This document shows, piece after piece, positions 52,441 to 63,750 of a DNA stretch of 64,000 nt. The translations under genes were made by a program, and so were the position numbers. The stretch spans positions 248,001 to 312,000 of the forward strand of contig JALENN010000005.1 of NCBI GenBank assembly GCA_022767745.1, given 5' to 3'. The notes under the pieces are model-generated. The model saw only the letters and a program-made list of their open reading frames with translations, did no database searches and was not told where the DNA came from. Source of the DNA: Alistipes sp. Its GTDB lineage: Bacteria; Bacteroidota; Bacteroidia; Bacteroidales; Rikenellaceae. Every line of letters begins with the position of its first letter. Within the stretch, counting starts at the first letter, position 1.

Positions 52441-52549
52441 AAACAGGGCGGAAAACTTTTCAAACTTTTCGTATAGGCTCAATATATCTGCCTTCGGGGG
52501 GGGGCGTGTTGCGTGCCGCATGGGCAATGCCGCGGCATGGCATCGGCAC

Positions 52550-53953
52550 CTATCGCCGTGCCATGTGCCACAGCGGGCCGTTGCCGTGACCGATGTTCAT
52601 GCGGCTGCCGACGCGTATGGCCGCCGTGACGTAACGCTTGGCCTCGGCGACAGCCTCGACGAGGGGCAGTCCCTGCGCCAGCAGTGCGGCGATCGACGAC
52701 GAGAGGGTGCAGCCCGTGCCGTGGAGGTTGCGCGTATCGATCCTCTCGCCAGTGAATCGCTCCGTGCGGCCGTCGTGGCAGAGGATGTCGCACATGTCGC
52801 CCTCGGCCAGATGGCCGCCCTTGACAAGCACCGCCGTGCCGTAATGCTCCGCGAGCTCGCAGGCGGCGCGTTCCATCTCCTCGACGGTGGTTATGCGGCC
52901 GCGCCACAGAACTTCCGCCTCGCTCATGTTGGGCGTGATGACGGTGGCGGTGGGGATCAGTTCGCGCTCGATTATCTCGGTCGTGTGCTCCTCGATGAGG
53001 CGGTGGCCGCTTGTGGATACCATCACGGGGTCATACACCACCCATTGGGGCTTGTGGCGGCGCAGGGCGTCGGCTATGGTGCGGACGATGTCGGCGTCGT
53101 TCACCATGCCTATCTTTACGGCCTGCGGCTCGATGTCCTCCATCACGGCGTCGATCTGGTCGGCTACGACCTGCGGAGGTATGGGGAAGACGCTGCGCAC
53201 GCCGAGCGTGTTCTGCACCGTGACGGCCGTTATGGCCGTTGCGGCATAGGCCCCGAGTGCCGTTATGGCCTTTATGTCGGCCTGTATGCCCGCGCCGCCC
53301 GAGGGGTCGGAACCTGCTATCGAGAGTACGGCCGCCGGGCGTGACGTACCCTGTGCCGTCGTGCCGTCGTCGGCCGAGGCGGCGCGGCGGCAGCGGACGA
53401 AGGTCTCGACCGGGTCGGGCGAGTTCCACACGGCACCGAGCACTCCGGCGCCGCCGAAACCCATGTCGGCAATCGAGGCTATGTTGCTCTCGTCGATGCC
53501 GCCCAGGGCGATGACCTTCTCGTCGATGATGCCCGCGCGGCGTGCCTGCTCGATCTGCTCACGCGTGAAGGCGGCGGCGTAGCCGCGCTTCGAGATGCTG
53601 TCGAAGATGGGGCTCAGGGTGACGTAGTCGCACGCCCCCTTGCAGCGCTCGACCTCCGAGAGCGAGTGGCACGTGCGGCTGAGGTGTCCGCTGTATCCCT
53701 GCGGGGGCAGGGGGTGGCGGCTGTTGAGGTGTATGCCCCGCAGCCCGTACCGCTCGGCCAGATGGAAGGCGCTGTGCAGCACGATGCGCTTGCGCATGTG
53801 GGGCGGTATGGCGCAGAGGAGGCGTTCGATTCCCTCGTCGGGGACGTTGGGCTTGCGCAGGTGGAGCGTCTCCAGCCCGCGTTCCATCATGGCGATGATG
53901 GTGTCGGCCTCGCCTTCGAAGAGGTCGGGCCGCGTGTAGAGTATTACTCTCAT
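52550..53953 (-). CDS. ThiE/TenI-like domain fused to hydroxymethylpyrimidine kinase ThiD
   Basis: A 467-residue two-domain protein. Residues 1 to about 200 form a ThiE/TenI-like barrel (RVILYTRPDLFEGEADTII, VTLSPIFDSISKRGY, VIALGGIDESNI). Residues about 210-467 form ThiD (SIAGSDPSGGAGIQADIKA, VKGGH, LHGTGCTLSSSIAA), which phosphorylates HMP and HMP-phosphate. A complete ThiE is encoded separately in the operon. The N-terminal part could therefore be a TenI-type thiazole tautomerase or a second thiamin-phosphate synthase. The start overlaps the thiF stop by 4 bp. It is the last gene of the operon. Confidence 0.88.
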   Translation of the reverse strand: MRVILYTRPDLFEGEADTIIAMMERGLETLHLRKPNVPDEGIERLLCAIPPHMRKRIVLHSAFHLAERYGLRGIHLNSRHPLPPQGYSGHLSRTCHSLSEVERCKGACDYVTLSPIFDSISKRGYAAAFTREQIEQARRAGIIDEKVIALGGIDESNIASIADMGFGGAGVLGAVWNSPDPVETFVRCRRAASADDGTTAQGTSRPAAVLSIAGSDPSGGAGIQADIKAITALGAYAATAITAVTVQNTLGVRSVFPIPPQVVADQIDAVMEDIEPQAVKIGMVNDADIVRTIADALRRHKPQWVVYDPVMVSTSGHRLIEEHTTEIIERELIPTATVITPNMSEAEVLWRGRITTVEEMERAACELAEHYGTAVLVKGGHLAEGDMCDILCHDGRTERFTGERIDTRNLHGTGCTLSSSIAALLAQGLPLVEAVAEAKRYVTAAIRVGSRMNIGHGNGPLWHMARR

Positions 53954-54645
53954 GGCAGTTCCGATATAAATGTTTGCATTGTTCTCATATCCGCCGACCA
54001 GAGCCGTCCGGCCAGCGTCTCGCCGTAGCCGCAGATGATCTTCAGCGTCTCCGACGCCTGCACGGCGGCCGTGAAGGCGGCCGTGGGGCCCATCACGCCC
54101 TTCGGGGCGACATATTGTTCTGTGGCCGCCTGGTCGGGCCACAGGTCGCGGTAGGCGCGCGGGCGGGGCTGGCAGTTGAACACCGCTACCTGTCCCTCGA
54201 ACTCGCATATCGCGCCGTAGACGTAGGGTATGCCCATGGCGGCCGTGGCGTCGCCCACGATGTACCGCGTGGCGAAGTTGTCGCAGCCGTCGACCACCAC
54301 GTCGCACCCTGCGGCAAGCGACCGTATGTTGGCGGCATCGACCCTTACAGCGTGTGCCTCGACTGTAATGCCGCTGTTCAGGGCGTGCAGCCGCCGGGCG
54401 GCCGTGTCGGCCTTGGGCGCGGCGACGTCGGCCTCGGTGTAGAGTATTTGCCGCTGCAGGTTGTCGAGGCTTACCGTGTCGTCGTCGGCGAGGACTATGG
54501 TACCCACGCCCGCGGCGGCGAGGTACAGGGCCACGGGTGAGCCGAGGCCTCCGACGCCTACGATGAGCACGCGGGCACCGCTCAAACGCCGCTGTCCCTC
54601 GTCGCCCACCTCGGCGAGCATCCGCTGGCGCGAGTAGCGTGTCAT
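53950..54645 (-). CDS. thiF: ThiF/MoeB-family sulfur-carrier adenylyltransferase
   Basis: A 231-residue E1-like enzyme that adenylates the C-terminal glycine of ThiS. The nucleotide-binding glycines are in VLIVGVGGLGSPVALYL, with the conserved NLQRQILY and the acidic D(G)CDNFATRY. It lacks the four zinc-binding cysteines of many E1 homologues, a known variation. A long upstream frame runs opposite thiH; the ATG at 54645 overlaps the thiH stop (ATGA), which matches the compact operon. Confidence 0.92.
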   Translation of the reverse strand: MTRYSRQRMLAEVGDEGQRRLSGARVLIVGVGGLGSPVALYLAAAGVGTIVLADDDTVSLDNLQRQILYTEADVAAPKADTAARRLHALNSGITVEAHAVRVDAANIRSLAAGCDVVVDGCDNFATRYIVGDATAAMGIPYVYGAICEFEGQVAVFNCQPRPRAYRDLWPDQAATEQYVAPKGVMGPTAAFTAAVQASETLKIICGYGETLAGRLWSADMRTMQTFISELP

Positions 54646-55784
54646 GGCCGCGGAGTGTGTTGCGGGCGCATGAGGTCGAACGATGCGTCCCAGTCCTTCC
54701 ATACGGGTTCGCGTCCCAGGCGCTTCAGGGCGCGCTCGACCTCGACGGCGGTGCGCTCGTCGCTCACGTGGAACTGCTCGAGCGCCTGCGGGTAGCTGTA
54801 GTAGCCTCCCGGGTCGGTCTTGCTTTCGGCCGACATGGTAGTGACGCCCAGCGTGGCCATGTTGTCGCGGATGTTGGCTGGCTCGCGCGTCGAGTATGAT
54901 ATGTCGACGTCGTGGTCGAAGATGCGCATGGCGAATGTCACCTGCGCCAGCTCGCGGTCGCTCATGATGACGTTGGGCTGGAAGCCCTCGTTCTCGGCGG
55001 GGCGCATGCGCGGGAAGTTGACGCTGTATTTTGTGCGCCAGTAGTGCTTCTGCAGGTAACGCAGGTGGTGGGCCATCATCGTCACGTCGGTACGCCAGTC
55101 CTCGAGTCCGATCAGCACGCCGAGTCCTATCGAGTGGACGCCGGCCTGACCCATGCGGTCGAAGCCGTCGACACGCCACTCGAAGCGCGACTTCATGCCG
55201 CGGGGGTGGTAGACGTTGTAGCGGGCGCGGTTGTAGGTCTCCTGAAAGCATATCACGCCGTTGAGACCGTGGTGCGTCAGCCGTTCGTACTCCTCGGACT
55301 TGAGCGGCATGACCTCGATCTTGAGGTTGCTGAAGTAGGGCTTGGCGATGTCGAGTGCTCGGGCAATGTAGTCGACGCCCGCCAGCGCGGGGTTCTCGCC
55401 CGTCACCAGGAGCAGGTTCTCGAAGGGACCCAATTTTTTTATGGCGCGGTACTCGTTTTCGATCTCCTCGGGCGTGAGGATGGTGCGCTTCATGGGGTTC
55501 GATATGTGGAACCCGCAGTAGACGCACGAGTTGGTGCACGAGTTGGTGAGGTAGAGCGGTATGAAGAGCGAGATGGTGCGTCCGAAGCGCTCCTCGGTAT
55601 AGCGGCGGCTCAGGCGCGCCATGGTCTCGAGATAGGGGGCCGCGGCGGGCGATACGAGCGCCATGAAGTCGTCGATGGTGCAGTGGTCGGCCGCGAGGGC
55701 GCGCCGCACGTCGGCGTCGGTCTTGGAGTAGATCGCCTCGGTGGTCTGCTCCCACGATATATCCTTCAAATAGTCTGAAAACAT
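54642..55784 (-). CDS. thiH: 2-iminoacetate synthase (tyrosine lyase)
   Basis: A 380-residue radical SAM enzyme that cleaves tyrosine to dehydroglycine and p-cresol for thiazole synthesis without oxygen. The cluster motif CTNSCVYC supplies C83, C87 and C90. Other family marks are LLLVTGENP, GIGLGVLIGL-type segments and STREPANIRDN. It supplies the two-carbon unit used by ThiG. Presence of ThiH and not ThiO fits an anaerobe. It overlaps thiF by 4 bp and lies 13 bp after the helical-repeat gene. Confidence 0.95.
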   Translation of the reverse strand: MFSDYLKDISWEQTTEAIYSKTDADVRRALAADHCTIDDFMALVSPAAAPYLETMARLSRRYTEERFGRTISLFIPLYLTNSCTNSCVYCGFHISNPMKRTILTPEEIENEYRAIKKLGPFENLLLVTGENPALAGVDYIARALDIAKPYFSNLKIEVMPLKSEEYERLTHHGLNGVICFQETYNRARYNVYHPRGMKSRFEWRVDGFDRMGQAGVHSIGLGVLIGLEDWRTDVTMMAHHLRYLQKHYWRTKYSVNFPRMRPAENEGFQPNVIMSDRELAQVTFAMRIFDHDVDISYSTREPANIRDNMATLGVTTMSAESKTDPGGYYSYPQALEQFHVSDERTAVEVERALKRLGREPVWKDWDASFDLMRPQHTPRP

Positions 55785-55797
55785 ATCCTTTCTTTTG

Positions 55798-56352
55798 TCA
55801 ATCCTTTTTTGTCCTTGTTCTTGTCGTGGAGCGGCGCTCCAGCATGCGTATGGCGTTGTGCCGTGCCGTGGCTACGCCCGTGGGCAGGCATTCGTCGCCG
55901 CCGTATTCGAGATGCAGCCTCAGCTCGTCGGCCAGGGGTGCGTGGCGCAGGCATATGCGGCACGCAATCTTTATGCACAGCGCCCTAACGGCGATGCTCA
56001 GCCGCGGCGAGTGCATGCCGTCGAGACAGAAGTCGAGCAGGTCGGCGTCAGGCTCCTCCGCCATCGGCAGGCGGTTGACCATGCTCAGCAGCAGGCGCTG
56101 CACTCCGTGGCGCGTCTCGCTGACGGCTTGCCGCGAGATATCCTGCCGATACGGCCCGAAAAGCTCGGGGCGGCGCCTTGCGACCTGTTCCAGCGCCCAT
56201 GCCGCATGCCACGCAACGGTGTCGTCGCCGTCGCCGGTCAGGATGGCGAGCTGCCCGAAGAGGGCAGGGTCGTTCTCGGCCTGCAGGGCCAGGCGGCCGA
56301 TGGCCGGGCGTTGCATCCGTGTGGCGGAGAGTGTCTGCCTGAGCGAGGTCAT
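55798..56352 (-). CDS. Unknown helical-repeat (HEAT-like) protein in the thi operon
   Basis: A 184-residue protein predicted as mainly helical, with repeated hydrophobic patterns reminiscent of HEAT repeats: WHAAWALEQVARRRPELFGPY, a second unit around VQRLLLSMVNRLPM, and a third around SIAVRALCIKIACRIC. It has no signal peptide or catalytic motif that I recognise. It lies 6 bp after thiC and 13 bp before thiH, so it is firmly within the thiamin operon. A scaffolding role for the thiazole or HMP enzymes is possible but unproven. Confidence 0.75.
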   Translation of the reverse strand: MTSLRQTLSATRMQRPAIGRLALQAENDPALFGQLAILTGDGDDTVAWHAAWALEQVARRRPELFGPYRQDISRQAVSETRHGVQRLLLSMVNRLPMAEEPDADLLDFCLDGMHSPRLSIAVRALCIKIACRICLRHAPLADELRLHLEYGGDECLPTGVATARHNAIRMLERRSTTRTRTKKD

Positions 56353-56358
56353 GGGGCG

Positions 56359-58906
<2,548 letters not shown>

Positions 58907-58953
58907 TTTTCCTATTGTTTTTTGATCGTTTGCATTGTCGGTATGACCGTCGG

Positions 58954-59568
58954 TCAGAGCGCGATTATGCGCCGCATCTCGGCCGCGGGGTCGTCGGCGC
59001 GCAGCACCGAGCCCGAGAGGGCTATGCCCGCGACGCCGGTGGCCATGATATGCGGTATGTCGTCGAATTCGATACCGCCGATGGCAACCACTGGGAGCGT
59101 GATGCCCTGTTCGCGCATGCGGCCTATGATGTCGCGGTAACCGTCGAGGCCAAGTATGGGGCTGAGGTTCTTCTTTGTGGTGGTGAAGCGGTATGGGCCG
59201 CAGCCTATGTAGTCGGCGCCAGCCGCGGCCAGGGCCGCAACGTCGTCGAAGGTGTTGGCCGTGCCGCCTATGATGTAGGCGTCGCCCAGACGGCGTCGTG
59301 CTTCGGCTACGGGCATGTCGTTCTTGCCCAGATGCACGCCGTGGGCCTTGATGCGTTCCGCAACGGCTACATAGTCGTCGATGATGAGCGTGGCGCCGCA
59401 GGCGTTGCACATCTCGAGCATCTGCTCGGCTACGGGGATGATCTCGTCCTCCGTGGCATCCTTCATGCGCAGTTGTATCCAGCGGCAGCCCCCCTCGAGG
59501 GCCAGGCGTGCCGAGTCGAGGTAACCGTATCGCCCGGTGGCGTGTGTGATGAACTGTACGGGTATCAT
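58954..59568 (-). CDS. thiE: Thiamin-phosphate synthase
   Basis: A 204-residue TIM barrel that joins HMP-pyrophosphate to thiazole phosphate. Visible marks are [39 protein letters not shown], and [24 protein letters not shown], with [12 protein letters not shown] at the end. These keep the full set of ThiE substrate contacts, in contrast to the ThiE-like domain fused to ThiD. The start lies 4 bp after the thiS stop codon. Confidence 0.95.
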   Translation of the reverse strand: MIPVQFITHATGRYGYLDSARLALEGGCRWIQLRMKDATEDEIIPVAEQMLEMCNACGATLIIDDYVAVAERIKAHGVHLGKNDMPVAEARRRLGDAYIIGGTANTFDDVAALAAAGADYIGCGPYRFTTTKKNLSPILGLDGYRDIIGRMREQGITLPVVAIGGIEFDDIPHIMATGVAGIALSGSVLRADDPAAEMRRIIAL

Positions 59569-59572
59569 GGCT

Positions 59573-59767
59573 CTATCCTCCGCAGGCTACACGTATGACG
59601 GTGAGTTTGTCGCCCTCGTTGAGCGTATGCGCGGCCCATTCCGTGCGCGGCACCACGCGGTTGTTGACGGCGATGGCCGCCATGGCGGGCAGGCCGATCT
59701 CGGCGGCCAGCGCGGCCACATCCGACGCCGAGGTCTGCAACGCCTTGTTGTTGACGTAGATTGTCAT
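59573..59767 (-). CDS. thiS: Sulfur-carrier protein ThiS
   Basis: A 64-residue ubiquitin-fold protein ending in ...VACGG. The C-terminal Gly-Gly is the site converted to thiocarboxylate. It begins MTIYVNNKALQT. It is the first gene after the TPP riboswitch, so all thiamin genes are under its control. ThiF adenylates it. Confidence 0.93.
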   Translation of the reverse strand: MTIYVNNKALQTSASDVAALAAEIGLPAMAAIAVNNRVVPRTEWAAHTLNEGDKLTVIRVACGG

Positions 59768-59842
59768 AGCGAGAAATGTTTATCGTGTGGGGGATAAATG
59801 CAACGGGAGCGGTTGCGGCACCGAGGCCGAAGGCGATACACA

Positions 59843-59915
59843 CAATTCCTACGTCAGCGTTAACTGCATCAGGTTCGAGGGTATGATCTCAGCCCGCGCG
59901 GGCACCCCTTTGTAT
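59843..59915 (-). promoter_or_regulatory. TPP riboswitch (THI element)
   Basis: The minus strand contains the thi-box core in order: GGGGTGCC, GCTGAGATCATACCC, GAACCTGATGCAGTTAA and GCTGACGTAGGAA. It lies 75 bp upstream of thiS, between the -7 element at 59927-59934 and the start codon. Thiamin pyrophosphate binding is expected to lower expression of the whole operon. Confidence 0.95.
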
Positions 59916-59926
59916 TTATCTCTACG

Positions 59927-59934
59927 CAAAGTTA
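59927..59934 (-). promoter_or_regulatory. Promoter -7 element of the thiamin operon
   Basis: TAACTTTG on the minus strand matches TAnnTTTG and sits just before the riboswitch. No TTTG at -33 is seen. Confidence 0.55.
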
Positions 59935-60000
59935 CGCATTTCTTGCGGACCGCGTTGCGAAACGGGGCAAAATATTTTCCGCCGGCCGCGTAAAACACGC

Positions 60001-60034
60001 AAAAAAGTACGGCGGATTGGGATATCCGCCGTAC
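60001..60034 (-). terminator. Terminator of the RluA-TlpA transcript
   Basis: An 11-bp perfect stem (60007-60017 and 60024-60034) is followed on the minus strand by six T. It lies 32 bp after the TlpA-like gene. Confidence 0.92.
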
Positions 60035-60065
60035 AGATCTGAAACGAGCCGTGTGCGTTGCGAGG

Positions 60066-61937
60066 TTATTTTTCCAATGCAGCCCTCAACCGTTTTTCGG
60101 CAGTCGCCGGGTCGCTGAGGTCTCTGCGCATATCGCGTGTGCCGTCGCGGCCGATTATCATGTAGCATGGGAATCCTTCGATACCCAGTTTCTTCGAGAC
60201 GGCAGCCATCTGTTCTTCGGTTATACGGTAATGTACGCCGCCGTCTAGTTCCGCTATCGTTTTCTTGTAGACTGAAATGGGCGATGATTCGTCGGCTATG
60301 TATAGCCATACGATCTTGTCGGCGATGTCGCTCTTCTTCAATCGGGCAAAATTGTCGAATCCTACATGACACCAGGTGCACCATGTATTCCAGAAATCGA
60401 CGAAGACAACATTGCCAGCATAGCGCTCGGCAATGGCATCAAAAACCTTGTCGTTGCCGACGTCGGGAGTTTGCTCGATACGGATTTTGCCTTCGGCTGC
60501 AGCCGCTGCGGCGCGTATCTCGGCCTCGGCCGTAAGGCATGCCTCGCTGAAGAAGGGGTGGGCCATATGGTCGAGGCGGGCGCGGTCCTCGTCGGTGAGC
60601 ATATCCGATGAGGCTGTCGAAAAGAGCTGCCATGCTTCGCTGTATTCGCGGTAGAAGTTGCCTTCGGGCAGCTGTGCCTTGTCGGCCCAATCGCGGACGC
60701 GGATCTGTGTCGAAAAGATGAAGTCCAGACCATTGATTGCATATTTCATGTCGTTGAAGTCAATCGGGCGCAGCATGCGGCGTATATGTTCGGCTGAGAA
60801 CTCTACTGGTGCCGCCGTACCACCGTTTGAGGCACTCGCTGCCATCATCATGGGGGCGGCGAATGCATTTTGCATCAGTTCCATATCTAACTCCATAACG
60901 TTAAGCAGCTTTTGCAGCTCGGTCATATGCGAGCTGCGCTGTACGCTGTCGAGGGCTGTGGCGTAGGCCTGTTCGACCATTGAGGCGTAGTCGTCGGCAT
61001 TCATGCCGTCCTCGGGCTTGACGGTCATTCTTATGGGCTCCTGCAGATGGGTATAGGCTCGGTTAATCGCGGCATAGCGTCCCGTAGTGTAGGCCGGGCA
61101 CATGTAGTTGAAGAACCGGTATTCGTCGGTTTTCTCTATGGCTCGCCGCTCGACAAGAAGGCGTCCAGTTTTGCCAAGATCGATATATACGTCTGTAGTC
61201 TGCCCGGGCTCTATCCACACGTGCGAGTATACGCCGGCGTTGCTTATGGCGCTGAGCGATACCTTTATGGTTCCGTACTGCATGAATGTAAATTCGGCCG
61301 TGTTGGTCTCGGGGTCGGCCTCGGCCGTGAGGGTTTCGGTGCCGCCGAGCAGAGGCTGTGTATGCAGGCTGACCGTGCGGCTCATCCCTTCACGAAAGCC
61401 AAGCAGGTGAACCCTCACCGTTGTGGCCGCGCATTTGAAAACCTGTTCGGGCATTTCGTTGCTGCCGTTGTCGCGGCGCAACTTCTTTGGCAGACCGGCC
61501 GGGAATTTCGGATATTTGGCCTTGCCCGTGAGGTCGATGCCGAAGAGTTTGAATCCGTTGTCGTTTTCTATGAAATCCATGGCCCTGCTTCCGAGCGGAA
61601 CGGGCTGAAACGTCAGAGTGCATGATATGATGCCGTTTTCGGGCATCCTGACCCACTTGTCCATAGAAAAGCCTTCGGCTGATTTGAAGCCATAGGTCTG
61701 ATCTCCGACCTTAAGGACGCTTTCCTTGCCGATACGTACATGCTCGCCCGGATAACCGTATAGGTCGACGTTGATTATGGTTGCCGTATCGGTCATGACA
61801 ACGTGCGAGATGTCCATTGTCATGGAGTTGGCTGCCTCGATCAGGGGATTGTCGATTTCGCGTTGCGAGGGCGTGCATGATGCGATTGCAGCCGCGGCGG
61901 CGAGGATGGTTGCGGCAAGGTGGAGTCTCGGTTTCAT
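60066..61937 (-). CDS. TlpA/AhpC-like thiol-disulfide lipoprotein
   Basis: A 623-residue lipoprotein (lipobox IASC, C21). The C-terminal thioredoxin-like domain (about 490-623) has the redox motif WCTWC and cis-proline segment GFPCYMII. The N-terminal 470 residues have no clear family match, though the layout (large N-terminal region plus C-terminal TlpA domain) is common in Bacteroidetes. Membership in thiol-disulfide exchange of envelope proteins is inferred. It follows the RluA gene by 23 bp. Confidence 0.85.
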   Translation of the reverse strand: MKPRLHLAATILAAAAAIASCTPSQREIDNPLIEAANSMTMDISHVVMTDTATIINVDLYGYPGEHVRIGKESVLKVGDQTYGFKSAEGFSMDKWVRMPENGIISCTLTFQPVPLGSRAMDFIENDNGFKLFGIDLTGKAKYPKFPAGLPKKLRRDNGSNEMPEQVFKCAATTVRVHLLGFREGMSRTVSLHTQPLLGGTETLTAEADPETNTAEFTFMQYGTIKVSLSAISNAGVYSHVWIEPGQTTDVYIDLGKTGRLLVERRAIEKTDEYRFFNYMCPAYTTGRYAAINRAYTHLQEPIRMTVKPEDGMNADDYASMVEQAYATALDSVQRSSHMTELQKLLNVMELDMELMQNAFAAPMMMAASASNGGTAAPVEFSAEHIRRMLRPIDFNDMKYAINGLDFIFSTQIRVRDWADKAQLPEGNFYREYSEAWQLFSTASSDMLTDEDRARLDHMAHPFFSEACLTAEAEIRAAAAAAEGKIRIEQTPDVGNDKVFDAIAERYAGNVVFVDFWNTWCTWCHVGFDNFARLKKSDIADKIVWLYIADESSPISVYKKTIAELDGGVHYRITEEQMAAVSKKLGIEGFPCYMIIGRDGTRDMRRDLSDPATAEKRLRAALEK

Positions 61938-61960
61938 ATTTTGTGTAGTTTGGGTGGTTT

Positions 61961-63562
61961 TCAGAAGTCAGGCTCACTCTCGAACCTCATGCGGCGGCCG
62001 AGCGTGGGGTGGTCGAACTCCAGGCGCGAGGCGTGCAGGCAGAGTCGTTCGCCGCCGCGGCCGTAGATGTCGTCGCCCGCGATGGGGCAGTTGAGCCCCA
62101 TGTGCGAGGCGGCGTGTACGCGCAGCTGGTGGGTGCGGCCCGTGAGGGGCTGGAAGAGTATGCGCGTGCGCTCTCCGTCGTATTCCACGACCTTGTAGAG
62201 CGTCACGGCCGAGCGCCCGTCCTCGGCAACCATCTGCCGCGGGCGGTTCTCGTAGTCGAGTTTCAGCGGCAGCGAGATGCGGCCTTCTGTCTGTTTCGGG
62301 TGGCCCTCCAGAAGAGCCGTGTAATATTTCTTTACGGTGCGGTGGATGAACTGTGCCTGCAGTGCGGCATGCGTATCCTTGTCCTTGGCCAGCACCATCA
62401 GCCCCGATGTCGACTGGTCGAGGCGGTGTACGATGACGGGGCCCGTCGCGTCGGGCCACTTTTCGCGTGCCCATTCGGCCACCGACCGCACGCCCGACTT
62501 GCCCTCGACGGAGAGCATGCCGCCCGGCTTGTCGATGACGGCCAGCGTAGCGTCCTCCCACACAACGCGCGGCTCGGGCGGGCGTATCCCGAGCAGGGGG
62601 TTTGGCTCGACGTCGAGACCCTGCAGCATGTGTGTGAGTATGGGCTTGCATTTGCCGATGCATGCCGGATAGAACTCCCCGTGGCGGCGCACTTCGCCCG
62701 CGGGCGACGCACCCCACCAGAATTCGGCCATGGCAACGGGTCTGAGCGCGTTGAGGTAGGCGTATTGCAGCAGTTTGGGGGCGGCGCATTCGCCGGCACC
62801 TGCGGGGGGAATGTGTTGCGGGGTCGGGGCGAAGAGTTCGCACAGGTCGCGCACTTCGCCGCGGGCATTGAGCATGCGGAAGCGGGCGAAAAGTTTCATC
62901 TGCAGTACGGCCGAGCGGCTGTGACGCTCGCGGCGCATGGCCTCGATGTCGGCCTCCAGCTCTGCGTACCGTCCTTCGGCCTGTTCCACAGCCTCGTGCA
63001 GGCGCCTTTTGAGGCGTTGCAGGTCGGCACGCTCGCGCTGGCTTTCGAGAATCATGGGTGCAGGGTCCTCTCCCGCGGCACGTCGGGCGTCGCGCCGTGC
63101 CTTTGCCTCCCGCATGGCAGCCTTGGCCGCCTCGATCCCGGCCTGCTCGCGTTGGCGGGCCTGTTCCACTGCTCTCCTTGCCTCGATGAACTCCGCGCTC
63201 TGCACGGCATCGGCTATGCGGCGGTTAAGGGCCGAGATTTCGGCCTCGCCGCGGCGGAACATGTCGTCGGGACGCAGCATGTCGTAGACCGGAGGCACGA
63301 AGTATTCGTGGCGGTTGGTCCCTGCAAGGTTTCCCGAGAAGGCTGCCAGGAAACCCGTATCTCCGGCGGCGTCGGTCACGACCAGCACCCCGAACATCTT
63401 TCCCCGTTGCAGCACGTCGCGCCACTCCTCGCGCGAGGCGACATAGCGCTGCACCTGCGCTGCGGCCATGCGGCACAGCGGGTGCGGCACATAGTGGAAC
63501 GGCCATGTGAACTGTCGGGGCAACGCGATGCCGCTTATGTCCTCATCGAAACGGTGCATCAT
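61961..63562 (-). CDS. Large RluA-family pseudouridine synthase with coiled-coil N-terminal extension
   Basis: A 533-residue protein. The C-terminal catalytic domain (about 325-533) carries the RluA motif HRLDQSTSG, whose aspartate is the nucleophile, and RTHQLRVHAA. The first 320 residues include an Arg/Glu/Ala-rich coiled coil (about 105-230) and a conserved region with no enzymatic motif that I recognise. Most RluA members are about 300 residues; long versions with this layout occur in Bacteroidetes and Proteobacteria. The RNA target is unknown. The promoter lies so close that the transcript may be nearly leaderless at 63562. Confidence 0.9.
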   Translation of the reverse strand: MMHRFDEDISGIALPRQFTWPFHYVPHPLCRMAAAQVQRYVASREEWRDVLQRGKMFGVLVVTDAAGDTGFLAAFSGNLAGTNRHEYFVPPVYDMLRPDDMFRRGEAEISALNRRIADAVQSAEFIEARRAVEQARQREQAGIEAAKAAMREAKARRDARRAAGEDPAPMILESQRERADLQRLKRRLHEAVEQAEGRYAELEADIEAMRRERHSRSAVLQMKLFARFRMLNARGEVRDLCELFAPTPQHIPPAGAGECAAPKLLQYAYLNALRPVAMAEFWWGASPAGEVRRHGEFYPACIGKCKPILTHMLQGLDVEPNPLLGIRPPEPRVVWEDATLAVIDKPGGMLSVEGKSGVRSVAEWAREKWPDATGPVIVHRLDQSTSGLMVLAKDKDTHAALQAQFIHRTVKKYYTALLEGHPKQTEGRISLPLKLDYENRPRQMVAEDGRSAVTLYKVVEYDGERTRILFQPLTGRTHQLRVHAASHMGLNCPIAGDDIYGRGGERLCLHASRLEFDHPTLGRRMRFESEPDF

Positions 63563-63566
63563 GGTA

Positions 63567-63655
63567 CAAATATAGTGAAAGGCGGGTGCAGAAGCAAAAC
63601 TTGGTTTTGATTATGCCGAGTCGTATCCTATATAAGCGCGCAGCGCAAATATGCG
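63567..63655 (-). repeat. Promoter-bearing repeat, shortened copy 3 (RluA promoter)
   Basis: On the minus strand TTTG (63595-63598), a 20-base spacer and TATATTTG (63567-63574) form a promoter. Its spacer resembles that of the der repeats, and the tail at 63612-63651 matches the der-repeat tail (TATGCCGAG, then ATCCTAT and TAAGCGCG). The middle part is missing. A decayed next unit seems to begin at about 63645. Confidence 0.72.
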
Positions 63656-63695
63656 ATAAGCCGTGAGTCGTGGCGAATAGTAGGGCCGAAAACGA

Positions 63696-63728
63696 AAAGG
63701 CACCGCAGCCGTATGCCGCGATGCCTTT
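63696..63728 (-). terminator. Terminator of the CoA-transferase gene
   Basis: An 11-bp stem (63696-63706 and 63718-63728, one G-T pair) with an 11-base loop lies 22 bp after the stop codon. A T-rich stretch follows on the minus strand. Confidence 0.8.
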
Positions 63729-63750
63729 GTCTCAAGTATTGACGGGGCGA

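Noticed and set aside
52496..52504. Run of nine G between the thiamin operon and tRNA-Ala as a phase-variation site
   Set aside because: It is outside any coding frame and does not separate a promoter's elements. It may also be a sequencing-sensitive homopolymer.
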